Shown here one piece after another: positions 1-5,286 of a stretch of 5,667 nucleotides of DNA. The position numbers were made by a program, and so were the translations under genes. A model generated the notes under the pieces. That model saw only the letters and a program-made list of their open reading frames with translations, made no database searches and was not told the origin of the DNA. Position 1 is the first letter of the stretch. Every line of letters begins with the position of its first letter. This DNA is from Paracoccaceae bacterium (lineage in GTDB: Bacteria; Pseudomonadota; Alphaproteobacteria; Rhodobacterales; Rhodobacteraceae): assembly GCA_007131465.1 (NCBI GenBank), contig SLQN01000457.1, forward strand, positions 1 through 5,667, in the 5' to 3' direction.

Positions 1-436
1 GCCCGACCACCGAACTAGCAACAGTTACTGCGGTTGCGAGTTCTCTGGAATAGCCTTGTTTGACCATAGCCGGGATCATGATCGGCCCGATAGCGGCAAC
101 ATCGGCGGTTGCCGCGCCGGTTATCCCTCCAAAAAACAGACTGGTCACCACATTGACCTGGGCCAGCCCGGCGCGCCACCAGCCGACAAGGTGGTCGGCA
201 AATTGCACAAGCTTGTCAGTCAACTGTGCGGCATTCATGAGAAAGCCGGCAAGAATAAAGAACGGTATGCTCATCAGCACGAATTGATCAAGTCCGGCGA
301 AAACGCGCTGCGGGATTGTAGATAGCGGGATATTCCCAAGGAAAACAATGTAGAGTGTAGCGCTACCAATCAACACAAATGCGATTGGCACGCCAATGAC
401 CATGAATCCGAAAAAGAGCAGACCGAGAATATTCAT
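1..436 (-). CDS. dctM: TRAP transporter large permease subunit DctM (5' part only)
   Basis: This is the large membrane subunit of a TRAP transporter, which carries the substrate across the inner membrane using an ion gradient. Only the first 145 codons are present; the family usually has about 425-430 residues, so roughly two thirds lie beyond the left edge. Visible family features are a hydrophobic N-terminal segment (residues 3-33), the stretch GLDQFVLMSIPFFILAG (48-64), and a glycine- and alanine-rich segment with GAATADVAAIGP (107-118) followed by IPAM and GY (121-129), typical of the DctM half-repeat. The ATG overlaps the dctQ stop as ATGA, so translation is probably coupled. No strong ribosome binding site is seen. 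The substrate cannot be read from this subunit. The call rests on recognised motifs, not on a search. Confidence 0.93.
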   Translation of the reverse strand, partial: MNILGLLFFGFMVIGVPIAFVLIGSATLYIVFLGNIPLSTIPQRVFAGLDQFVLMSIPFFILAGFLMNAAQLTDKLVQFADHLVGWWRAGLAQVNVVTSLFFGGITGAATADVAAIGPIMIPAMVKQGYSRELATAVTVASSVVG

Positions 437-933
437 GGATCAGACCTAGGCCTCGATAAATGTTTTGGCTTGCCGAGACAGGCTTCAATAGCGGCGAACA
501 TGATCAGCACTGCGCCAAGCGGGATCGCCAGATAGATCCAGCCAATTTCGATCTGAAGGGCTGGTGAAGTTTGATTGCGCGCAAAGTTTCGCATCGCGAG
601 CATCCAACCTTGAAAAGCGATAAAGAGGCAGAGAACGGCCACGCCAAGATGGGTTGCGCGCAACACCCAGACGTAGGTCTTTTCGGGCAACCGCTCGATT
701 AGCAGCGTCATGGCCACGTGGGAGCCGCGCCTGTACGCGACAGCAGCGCCCACCATGGTCGCAAATATCAAAGCGTAGCGGGCAAATTCCTCGCTCCAGG
801 ATAGGCTGTTGCGAAGTCCGTAGCGGAAGAATATCTGGGCGCTGATCGAAAAGAGCGCCGCCAAGACCAACCCGCCCGCCAGATAGCTTGCTGCTGTTTC
901 GATTGCATTGGCAACCGCTCTAAATCTTCTCAT
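433..933 (-). CDS. dctQ: TRAP transporter small permease subunit DctQ
   Basis: This is the small membrane subunit of the TRAP transporter, which pairs with DctM. The product is 166 residues, normal for the family, with four likely membrane helices (about 17-37, 53-70, 92-112 and 130-152). The family signature is visible after helix 1 as W-SEEFARY (residues 46-53) and then VGAAVAYRRGSH (61-72). I chose ATG at 933; GTG at 936 and TTG at 939 are directly upstream in frame and cannot be excluded, because none has a clear ribosome binding site. The dctP stop lies 9 bases upstream of the ATG, and the dctQ stop overlaps the dctM start, which fits a coupled PQM operon. The C-terminal tail is short and basic (GKPKHLSRPRSDP), probably cytoplasmic. 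Confidence 0.93.
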   Translation of the reverse strand: MRRFRAVANAIETAASYLAGGLVLAALFSISAQIFFRYGLRNSLSWSEEFARYALIFATMVGAAVAYRRGSHVAMTLLIERLPEKTYVWVLRATHLGVAVLCLFIAFQGWMLAMRNFARNQTSPALQIEIGWIYLAIPLGAVLIMFAAIEACLGKPKHLSRPRSDP

Positions 934-942
934 CACCAAGGG

Positions 943-1974
943 TTAGGGTGTTGCAGCAATAATGCGCTCAAGAAGGTCGGTCGCACCGATTCGTTCAGCA
1001 TAATCATGCCACACCGGTTCCACGAGCACAGTAAAAGCATCAGCGTCGACGTCGGTGATGGTGATGCCGTTATCTATGAGTTTCTGCCTGATCTCACCCA
1101 TGCGCTCAAGGACGACCCCGCGTTGATAATCGGCTGCCTCAAGCATAGCCTCTTCGATAATCGATTGGTGGTCAGCGCTCAGACTGTCGAAAAACTCGGC
1201 GTTCATGATAACCGGCCGGGGTTCGGACACAAACGTCATCTGCTCCCAATCGGTCATGTAGCCGATCACTTCGTGTATATTGAGCGTATCTACCGACAGG
1301 ACGTCCAGATGCGCGCCTTCGATTATGCCCTGCTGCAACCCTGTGTAGACTTCGGTATATGCCGTAGGCGTTGGATTGGCGCCCAAGGCCCGCATGGCAT
1401 CCAGCAATATTGGGGACTCGATCACGCGTATTCGCAACCCTTGCAGATCTTCTGGTGATGAAACGGGAACGTCGACAGTTTCGATCGGGCTATCTCCGGT
1501 GCTGAACCAGCCCAGAACCCTGAACCCGGCCTGTTGCTCAATTAGCTCGGCGAGCGTTTCGCCGATATCCCCAAGCGCAATTGCCTGCATATGCTCTTGC
1601 CCGCGTATCAGAAAGGGGACCTGCACAATGTTGTAAATCGGGGCCAGATTTGCCATCGCACCAGCGCCGATGCCGATTTGTACCGTACCTTCTAGAATGG
1701 CTTCATTGATCTGGCGTTCGTCGCCAAGCTGGGCCCCTGGATACAAAAGAACTTCAATGTCACCGTCCGAGCGGTCCTCGACGAGTTCCTTGAAGCGCTC
1801 GGCGCCATCCATGTAGGGAAAGGTTTCGGCGGTGATCATTGCAAATCGCAACGTCAAGGACTGGGCGAATACTGGACCACTGAGCAGGGTAGTCACCATC
1901 AGCGCACCAGCCGTCCATCCGGCGAACTGCGTCAGTTTAGATTGACAGATAGGGTTTTCGAGCTGTGATTCCAT
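943..1974 (-). CDS. dctP: TRAP transporter periplasmic solute-binding protein DctP
   Basis: This is the extracytoplasmic binding protein that captures the substrate and delivers it to DctQM. It has 343 residues, normal length. A signal peptide spans roughly residues 13-37 (hydrophobic GALMVTTLLSG, likely cleavage after VFA at 37). Family landmarks are LYPGAQLGDERQ (77-88), the ligand-site block GLRIRV (179-184) whose second arginine, R183, matches the family's carboxylate-binding arginine, LGANPTPTAYTEVYTGLQQG (197-216), and EPRPVIMN (251-258). After QQGIIEG the protein reads AHLDVLSV, where many C4-dicarboxylate binders have QENP, so the ligand may differ from malate or succinate. The ATG is supported by GGAG 8 bases upstream. 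It is the first gene of the dctPQM operon, divergent from a LysR regulator. The ligand is unknown; a carboxylate is an inference from R183. Confidence 0.94.
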   Translation of the reverse strand: MESQLENPICQSKLTQFAGWTAGALMVTTLLSGPVFAQSLTLRFAMITAETFPYMDGAERFKELVEDRSDGDIEVLLYPGAQLGDERQINEAILEGTVQIGIGAGAMANLAPIYNIVQVPFLIRGQEHMQAIALGDIGETLAELIEQQAGFRVLGWFSTGDSPIETVDVPVSSPEDLQGLRIRVIESPILLDAMRALGANPTPTAYTEVYTGLQQGIIEGAHLDVLSVDTLNIHEVIGYMTDWEQMTFVSEPRPVIMNAEFFDSLSADHQSIIEEAMLEAADYQRGVVLERMGEIRQKLIDNGITITDVDADAFTVLVEPVWHDYAERIGATDLLERIIAATP

Positions 1975-1990
1975 CGTCCAAACTCCATTG

Positions 1991-2027
1991 CTGGAAAGGT
2001 GAACGCAGACAGCTTAGTACTTTCCAG
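1991..2027. repeat. Perfect 8-base inverted repeat in the dctP leader, candidate operator
   Basis: CTGGAAAG at 1991-1998 and its exact reverse complement CTTTCCAG at 2020-2027 are separated by 21 bases. Arm centres are 29 bases apart, close to three helical turns. A second, shorter dyad shares the right arm: CCAGT (2024-2028) and ACTGG (2041-2045). The repeat lies between the divergent dctP and LysR genes and ends 16 bases before the dctP start, so it could bind a regulator or fold as a stem in the dctP message just upstream of its GGAG. A weak minus-strand -10-like TACTAA (2019-2014) falls between the arms. The function is inferred. Confidence 0.45.
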
Positions 2028-2080
2028 TCTTTTGCGGGTTACTGGCCTGCGTGTTGAAATATGATCCGACGGAACAGGAG

Positions 2081-2108
2081 TTGCGACAAGCGCTGATTTA
2101 CGTACAAT
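2081..2108 (+). promoter_or_regulatory. Likely sigma-70 promoter of the LysR gene
   Basis: A -35-like TTGCGA (2081-2086) and a -10-like TACAAT (2103-2108) are spaced 16 bases apart. Transcription would start near 2115, about 26 bases before the ATG at 2141. This supports the short LysR start, because the GTG at 2051 would then lie upstream of the transcript. Seen by eye only. Confidence 0.5.
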
Positions 2109-2140
2109 GCGTTGCCGAAATTGATACGGAAAAGAGCGCT

Positions 2141-3031
2141 ATGGAATGGACATTGATTCGTTATTTTCTGGAAGTTTACCGAAGCGGGTCTGTCCGCGAG
2201 GCTTCGGTAAACCTCAATGTGGCCCCTTCTGCTGTCAGCCGCCAGATCATGAAACTCGAGAATATGCTCTCAGCGCCTCTGTTCGAGCGACGACCAAGGG
2301 GTATGGTCGCCACTGAAGCAGGCGAAATCCTGGCGCGATTTGCTGGCGATCTGGAGGCAGACGTCTCTCGTATCCGTTCCGAGATTGTCGACCTCAACAA
2401 TATGCATCACGGCCAGGTGCGGATATTTTCTACAGAGGGCGTGGTGGCGAATTTTCTTGTGCCGATGATTGCAAACTTCAGCCAGACATGGCCGGGAATA
2501 AGGATCATACACACGATCGCTGGGTCGGAAAGGGTTGTTGAGGGAGTCGGTGCGGGTGAGGCCGATATCGGGATCGCGTTTGACATGACACCGACTGCGC
2601 AGGTTGAAACCGTTGCTCAACTCTACGATCCCTTACTTATGGTCGTACGATCAGACCACCCGCTAGCAGGACGACCCGACGTACCAATCGGCGAGATTGT
2701 TGCCTATCCCCTGGCGCTCCCCGTGCGTGGGTTTTCGATCCGGCGGCTGGTCGATGCCGAGTTCAAGCGCTTTAATCTAGTAGCAAACCCCATCGCGGAA
2801 ACCAATTCCATCGATGCCCTGCGCATTCTGGCCTTGTCGAGCCACATCGTCACCTTCTTGCCGAGCCTACCTATCAAGCGCGAGTTAATAAGCAAGGAGC
2901 TAATCGGGGCACGGCTACACTCGCTGGCTCCAATGGGCGCTACCCACGATATCTGTGTGATGCGCGATCGTCGGCTGCCGAAGGCCGTGGTTATGTTTCT
3001 TGAGTTGCTGACCCGCGAATCGACCCAATGA
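2141..3031 (+). CDS. LysR-type transcriptional regulator
   Basis: This is a DNA-binding regulator with the LysR layout: an N-terminal winged helix-turn-helix (residues 5-62, including GSVREASVNLNVAPSAVSRQ at 16-35 and LFERRPRGMVATEAG at 47-61), a linker helix (about 63-90), and a periplasmic-binding-like effector domain (about 92-290). The product from ATG 2141 is 296 residues, the usual family length, and begins MEWTLIRYFLEVY, as most LysR proteins do. The frame is open back to a GTG at 2051, which would add 30 residues with no family resemblance and would lie upstream of the likely promoter. The purine-rich GGAAAAGAG (2128-2136) is a possible ribosome binding site. Its divergent placement next to dctPQM suggests it controls that transporter, with the substrate or a metabolite as effector. 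The target and ligand are not shown by the sequence. Confidence 0.93.
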   Translation: MEWTLIRYFLEVYRSGSVREASVNLNVAPSAVSRQIMKLENMLSAPLFERRPRGMVATEAGEILARFAGDLEADVSRIRSEIVDLNNMHHGQVRIFSTEGVVANFLVPMIANFSQTWPGIRIIHTIAGSERVVEGVGAGEADIGIAFDMTPTAQVETVAQLYDPLLMVVRSDHPLAGRPDVPIGEIVAYPLALPVRGFSIRRLVDAEFKRFNLVANPIAETNSIDALRILALSSHIVTFLPSLPIKRELISKELIGARLHSLAPMGATHDICVMRDRRLPKAVVMFLELLTRESTQ

Positions 3032-3049
3032 ACCCCAAAGCCGTAGGAT

Positions 3050-3084
3050 GTGCGCCCCTTGGGGCACCCATAACTTGGGCGCAC
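3050..3084. terminator. GC-rich hairpin between converging genes, possible two-way terminator
   Basis: GTGCGCCC (3050-3057) pairs perfectly with GGGCGCAC (3077-3084), with a 19-base loop; a competing inner hairpin is GCCCC-TT-GGGGC (3055-3066). It begins 18 bases after the LysR stop and lies beyond the stop of the minus-strand HGGxSTG gene, where the two transcripts would meet. Neither side has a proper T-run, so a classical intrinsic terminator is not proven. Confidence 0.4.
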
Positions 3085-3108
3085 TGTGACGATTACCTGA
3101 TAGCGCGC

Positions 3109-3151
3109 GGGGATGTAGCTCGGCAGGCGGAGAACGGGCATCTCGAGCTGG
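3109..3151 (+). other. tRNA-like segment (5' two thirds of a tRNA, truncated)
   Basis: The segment lays out with canonical tRNA spacing. The acceptor 5' strand is GGGGATG (3109-3115), followed by TA (3116-3117). The D stem is GCTC and GAGA (3118-3121, 3130-3133; three pairs) around an 8-base loop. After one linking base comes an anticodon stem CGGGC and GCTGG (3135-3139, 3147-3151; three Watson-Crick pairs plus G-T) around the 7-base loop ATCTCGA, with T at the position before a CTC triplet. No T-arm or matching 3' acceptor strand (CATCCCC) follows, so this is not a functional tRNA. It may be a remnant of a tRNA split by an integrating element, or chance. It starts within the 123 bases between the LysR stop and the HGGxSTG stop. 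Confidence 0.3.
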
Positions 3152-3154
3152 CTA

Positions 3155-3481
3155 TCACTCTTCCCGGCACCTTTTCCACCGTAACTTCTGAGCGGCAGAG
3201 ATCTTCGCCTTTCCTGCCTCGGGTTTTGGACCAGTGGAGCGTCCACCATGATGCTTGCATCGGCGTTTACCGGGGACGACCCTAGTCTTGCAGGGTGCGC
3301 CTGACCTTGCCCGTGGCCCACACTGCGAGCGGTCCTTGGGTGGCAAGGATGAACCATCCTCGGACAGGCCATTTTCGCGCATCTTGGCGCAGACCACTCC
3401 CGTGCATTTACCACACACCTTTCTAGCGTATCCGTCTTGAGCAAGCTGTTTTCGGTGTCCATCTGCGGTCTTGCTGGACAA
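3155..3481 (-). CDS. Small HGGxSTG-domain protein, function unknown
   Basis: A cysteine-rich, basic protein of up to 108 residues. It carries the recognisable block CGPRARSGAPC (54-64), then C-K-HHGGRSTGPKPEAGKAKI (75-94) and a C-terminal QKLRWKR (98-104), the pattern of the HGGxSTG family found in many proteobacteria. The family's role is not established as far as I know. Cysteines 54, 64 and 75 with H77/H78 could bind a metal; a further CGKC (23-26) and C31 lie upstream. The start is uncertain: TTG 3481 (used here), GTG 3418 and ATG 3382 are in frame, and none has a good ribosome binding site. The first 59 bases overlap a decayed IS110-type transposase end in another frame, so the native 5' end may have been replaced. 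It converges with the LysR gene. Confidence 0.6.
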   Translation of the reverse strand: MSSKTADGHRKQLAQDGYARKVCGKCTGVVCAKMRENGLSEDGSSLPPKDRSQCGPRARSGAPCKTRVVPGKRRCKHHGGRSTGPKPEAGKAKISAAQKLRWKRCREE

Positions 3482-3546
3482 GTGCGTTGGCCAGTTCGAC
3501 CATCTTTCGCATGAGCGCTGTCAGAGCAACTTTCGGGGGTTTGGGC
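3423..3546 (-). pseudogene. IS110-family transposase, C-terminal remnant
   Basis: The minus-strand frame reads RPKPPKVALTALMRKMVELA followed by NALVQQDRRWTPKTA, then seven more residues to a TAG at 3425-3423. This matches the typical end of IS110-family transposases (a KVAL-MRK block, then an L-NAL helix and a W-P tail), the C-terminal part of the transposase that contacts DNA. Nothing of the catalytic N-terminal DEDD-type domain is present next to it. It overlaps the HGGxSTG frame for 59 bases. Upstream of 3546 the frame stays open, but only as the antisense of the plus-strand IS110 piece. Confidence 0.6.
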
Positions 3547-3626
3547 CTCTGACGGCGCGCGCGGTCGAGGCCTTCGCGCCAGACATGGCGCAGTTCGGAT
3601 GTGGCCGGGATTTCGCAGCTTGGCTG
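3537..3626 (+). pseudogene. IS110-family transposase, internal remnant
   Basis: The plus-strand frame reads GFGPLTARAVEAFAPDMAQF then GCGRDFAAWL. This is the well-conserved IS110-family segment G-GPLTA...FAPDM-QF--GRDFAAWLGLVP around the helix-hairpin-helix region. The resemblance stops after AAWL: the expected LVPRQ--TGGK is replaced by unrelated sequence. It lies head-on against the minus-strand IS110 C-terminal piece, overlapping by only about 10 bases. An open frame surrounds it (3471-3767), but the rest resembles nothing I know. Confidence 0.6.
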
Positions 3627-3711
3627 AGTTCGGTCAAGGCCAGTGTGATCTCCGTTCAGCTTCGCAACCGAACAGAATCACAACCTGCTGAATTCATTCA
3701 ACTGATTTCCG

Positions 3712-3936
3712 ATCAGCCTCTGAGGCGCGCTGGCCTTTCGCGCTCTTGCCTTCATGTTGCCGGGTGAGCTTGGCCATCATGGCATCCCCCATGGCTTCCA
3801 GCGCTCTAATCCGCGCCCGACGGGTCTCACCCTGCTCGAGGGCGCGCGTGGCATCATGCGCGACAATCAGGCGGTGCCCTTCGAAGCTGGTCTCGCGCAG
3901 CCCTTCAACTGCGCGAGCGAAGCTTGCGATCGCTGT
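3712..3936 (-). pseudogene. Transposase internal remnant, probably IS1634-like (IS4 superfamily)
   Basis: A minus-strand frame carries TAIASFARAVEGLRETSFEG, then HRLIVAHDATRALEQGETRR, then ARIRALEAMGDAMMAKLTRQ and HEGKSAKGQRASEAD. The order (F-GHRLIVAHD, RR-RI-ALEA, AKL--Q-EG, KG-RASE) resembles the middle of IS1634-type transposases. The frame continues to a TGA at 3696-3694 but leaves the family after RASEAD, where SD-GA--RF would be expected. The upstream part of the open frame (to 4032) is unrecognised. The family assignment is from memory; another IS4-superfamily member is possible. Confidence 0.45.
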
Positions 3937-4051
3937 ATCGCAGCTTTGACAGCGTGCGTGGTCGTGGCGCTCCCGTGACGAACTTGTCCTATAATGCTTC
4001 GTTCCATTCCTGCGAAAGGATCCCGCCATCAAACCGTGGGATCAAACAGCT

Positions 4052-4162
4052 AGCAAACTGCTTGGCGCGCGATGACAATTTGCCCCGAACGGTGGTCTTT
4101 GTCATCGCCGCTCGAACTGCCTGAAGAAACCCGACCTCGTCTTTGACCTCTTTTGCGAGATC
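4052..4162 (-). pseudogene. Possible remnant of a type I restriction HsdR C-terminal region
   Basis: The minus-strand frame shows DLAKEVKDEVGFLQAVRAAM followed by TKTTVRGKLSSRAKQFA. This resembles the HsdR C-terminal segment where an acidic helix and FFQAVRAAL-K are followed by a short linker and a second helix. The expected continuation (RQIVSRAV...VVDIF) is not found in this frame, and the adjacent frame has stops. At only about 37 codons this is a weak call. No methylase or specificity gene is in the window. It is flanked by transposase pieces, consistent with a scrap carried or left by rearrangement. Confidence 0.35.
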
Positions 4163-4220
4163 GCTAGACGACGCCAAAGCAACCCTCGAACCAGCATACT
4201 GTGAGTCGGGTCGCCCTGTC

Positions 4221-4523
4221 TCAGGCGAACAGGTGGTCTGGCCAAATGAGCTCCAGATTGCGGCCACACTCTCGTTCCAGCCGCCGTGATGACGGGATCT
4301 GGTTTAAATATCCCTACAGATAAATCCGCAGCAGCGGCCCAGGATGATAGCCTGGCCGACCGGTGGACGATGGCTGCACATTGAAGCCACGCGTCGCGAG
4401 ATCAAGCATGTCGAGAAAGGTATCAACGGTTCGGACCGGGCTGTTCTAATTAACGTGATCGTCCGGATACTTCGACGGTAACATCTTTTGCTGGCGGTCC
4501 AGACCCTCGCGAAATCGCGCCAT
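4221..4523 (-). pseudogene. IS1182-family transposase, N-terminal remnant with in-frame stops
   Basis: From ATG 4523 the frame reads MARFREGLDRQQKMLPSKYP, a stop, NSPVRTVDTFLDMLDLATRG, a variable stretch, STGRPGYHPGPLLRIYL, a stop, and GYLNQIPSSRRLERECGRNL then ELIW. This is the N-terminal start of IS1182-type transposases (PVR-VD-FVD-LDL, TGRP-YHP--LLKIY-YGYL, SSRRLERE--RN-ELMW). Codons 26 (TAG, 4448-4446), 70 (TAG, 4316-4314) and 101 (TGA, 4223-4221) are stops; the first replaces an expected E and the second an expected Y. The remaining three quarters of the usual protein, including the DDE residues, is missing. A canonical GGAGG (4534-4530) lies 6 bases before the ATG, so the original start signal has survived. 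Confidence 0.75.
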
Positions 4524-4679
4524 GAAAAACCTCCGCGCCAGCTGCAGAAACCATACCACGGTCCACCGAAAAGCCGCGAGTTTGCACACACCCTCTCCGC
4601 ATAGCAGCCCCACGCACTACCGTATGCGCAGCCGATACTGCCACTTAAGGCGTTCGGGCATCAGCTAAAGGCTACCCCC
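4524..4679. other. Spacer between the IS1182 remnant and fabA, no gene seen
   Basis: These 156 bases contain the ribosome binding site of the IS1182 remnant at their left end and probably the left end of that element, but I could not identify a terminal inverted repeat. There is no gene, and no clear terminator hairpin follows the fabA stop. Any fabA partner gene normally expected next on this strand is absent. Confidence 0.5.
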
Positions 4680-5189
4680 TCACGACTCCGACAGCGCCAC
4701 CTTCATGTCCTTGACCTGATAGATCACATCGCCATCGGCCTCGACGATCCCGTCCGCGACGCCCATCGTCAGCCGCCGCGTCTGGATCGCCTTGGTGAAA
4801 TCCACCTTGTAGGTCAGCATCCGGCGATCAGGCCGGACCATGCCTGTCAGCTTCACTTCGCCCACGCCCAGCGCATAGCCGCGCCCCTGCCAGCCGCGCC
4901 AGCCCAGATTGAACCCCGTCAACTGCCACAGCCCGTCCAGCCCCAGACAGCCGGGCATGATCGGGTTGCCGGGGAAATGGCACTCGAAGAACCACAGGTC
5001 GGGGTGGATGTCGAATTCTGCTACGATATGCCCCTTGCCATGCGCGCCGCCATCGCCCGAGACTTCGGTGATCCGGTCCATCATCAGCATCGGCGGCGCA
5101 GGCAGTTGCGCATTGCCGGGGCCGAACAGCTCGCCACGCGCGCAGGCCAGAAGGGCCTCTTTGTCGAAGGAACTCGGGAAGCTGGACAT
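4680..5189 (-). CDS. fabA: 3-hydroxydecanoyl-ACP dehydratase/isomerase FabA
   Basis: FabA dehydrates 3-hydroxydecanoyl-ACP and isomerises the trans-2 product to cis-3-decenoyl-ACP, the branch point for unsaturated fatty acids, in the cytoplasm as a dimer. The product is 169 residues, full length for the family. The active-site block [19 protein letters not shown] (67-85) holds the catalytic histidine H71 and aspartate D85, matching H70 and D84 of E. coli FabA. Also conserved are PPMLMMDRI (32-40), [11 protein letters not shown] (87-97) and [13 protein letters not shown] (104-116). The ATG is supported by AGGAGAG (5200-5194) just upstream. In related Rhodobacteraceae fabA is commonly followed by fabB; here the stop is followed by insertion-sequence debris instead. 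It diverges from irr. GC is markedly higher than in the TRAP block. Confidence 0.97.
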   Translation of the reverse strand: MSSFPSSFDKEALLACARGELFGPGNAQLPAPPMLMMDRITEVSGDGGAHGKGHIVAEFDIHPDLWFFECHFPGNPIMPGCLGLDGLWQLTGFNLGWRGWQGRGYALGVGEVKLTGMVRPDRRMLTYKVDFTKAIQTRRLTMGVADGIVEADGDVIYQVKDMKVALSES

Positions 5190-5250
5190 GGCACTCTCCT
5201 GTGGGGTTTTCTTCCTCTAGCACCGCGCCCGACCTCCATTCAAGCCCACC

Positions 5251-5265
5251 CGCCCGGCACGGGCG
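5251..5265. repeat. Short GC hairpin in the fabA leader
   Basis: CGCCCG (5251-5256) pairs perfectly with CGGGCG (5260-5265) around a 3-base loop. It lies 62-76 bases upstream of the fabA start, probably in the fabA leader. No T-run follows on either strand, so it does not look like an intrinsic terminator. It could be a leader structure or an operator, or simply result from high GC. Confidence 0.3.
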
Positions 5266-5286
5266 CAGGCCGCACCTTATTTTCAT

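Larger units (their letters stand above)
3423..4523. mobile_element. Patchwork of decayed insertion-sequence fragments
   Basis: Apart from the start of the HGGxSTG frame at its left edge, this stretch holds no intact gene. From right to left it contains an IS1182-type transposase start (minus), a possible HsdR tail piece (minus), an IS1634-like transposase piece (minus), an IS110-type middle piece (plus) and an IS110-type C-terminal piece (minus). The pieces are 90-300 bases long and sit in different frames and orientations, with in-frame stops. I could not find terminal inverted repeats or target duplications by eye. The joins at about 3627-3711 and 3937-4051 hold nothing I recognise. Confidence 0.7.

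Noticed and set aside
56..325. Two plus-strand frames at the left end
   Set aside because: They are antisense to dctM, which has clear permease motifs.
3028..3285. 85-codon plus-strand frame whose ATG overlaps the LysR stop
   Set aside because: The overlap looks like coupling, but the product resembles nothing known, and its second half is the antisense of the well-supported HGGxSTG gene.
2704..3462. 252-codon minus-strand frame
   Set aside because: It spans the antisense of the LysR effector domain and a shifted frame of the HGGxSTG gene; no family features.
3547..3660. Apparent upstream extension of the minus-strand IS110 frame
   Set aside because: It is open, but it is the exact antisense of the plus-strand IS110 segment, so the resemblance stops at about 3546.
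4314..4448. TAG codons in the IS1182 frame as possible recoded amber codons
   Set aside because: The frame also meets a TGA at 4223-4221 and lacks most of the protein, so decay is the simpler explanation.
4828..5286. 152-codon minus-strand frame overlapping fabA
   Set aside because: It is a shifted-frame shadow of GC-rich fabA, rich in arginine and alanine, and it lacks any motif.
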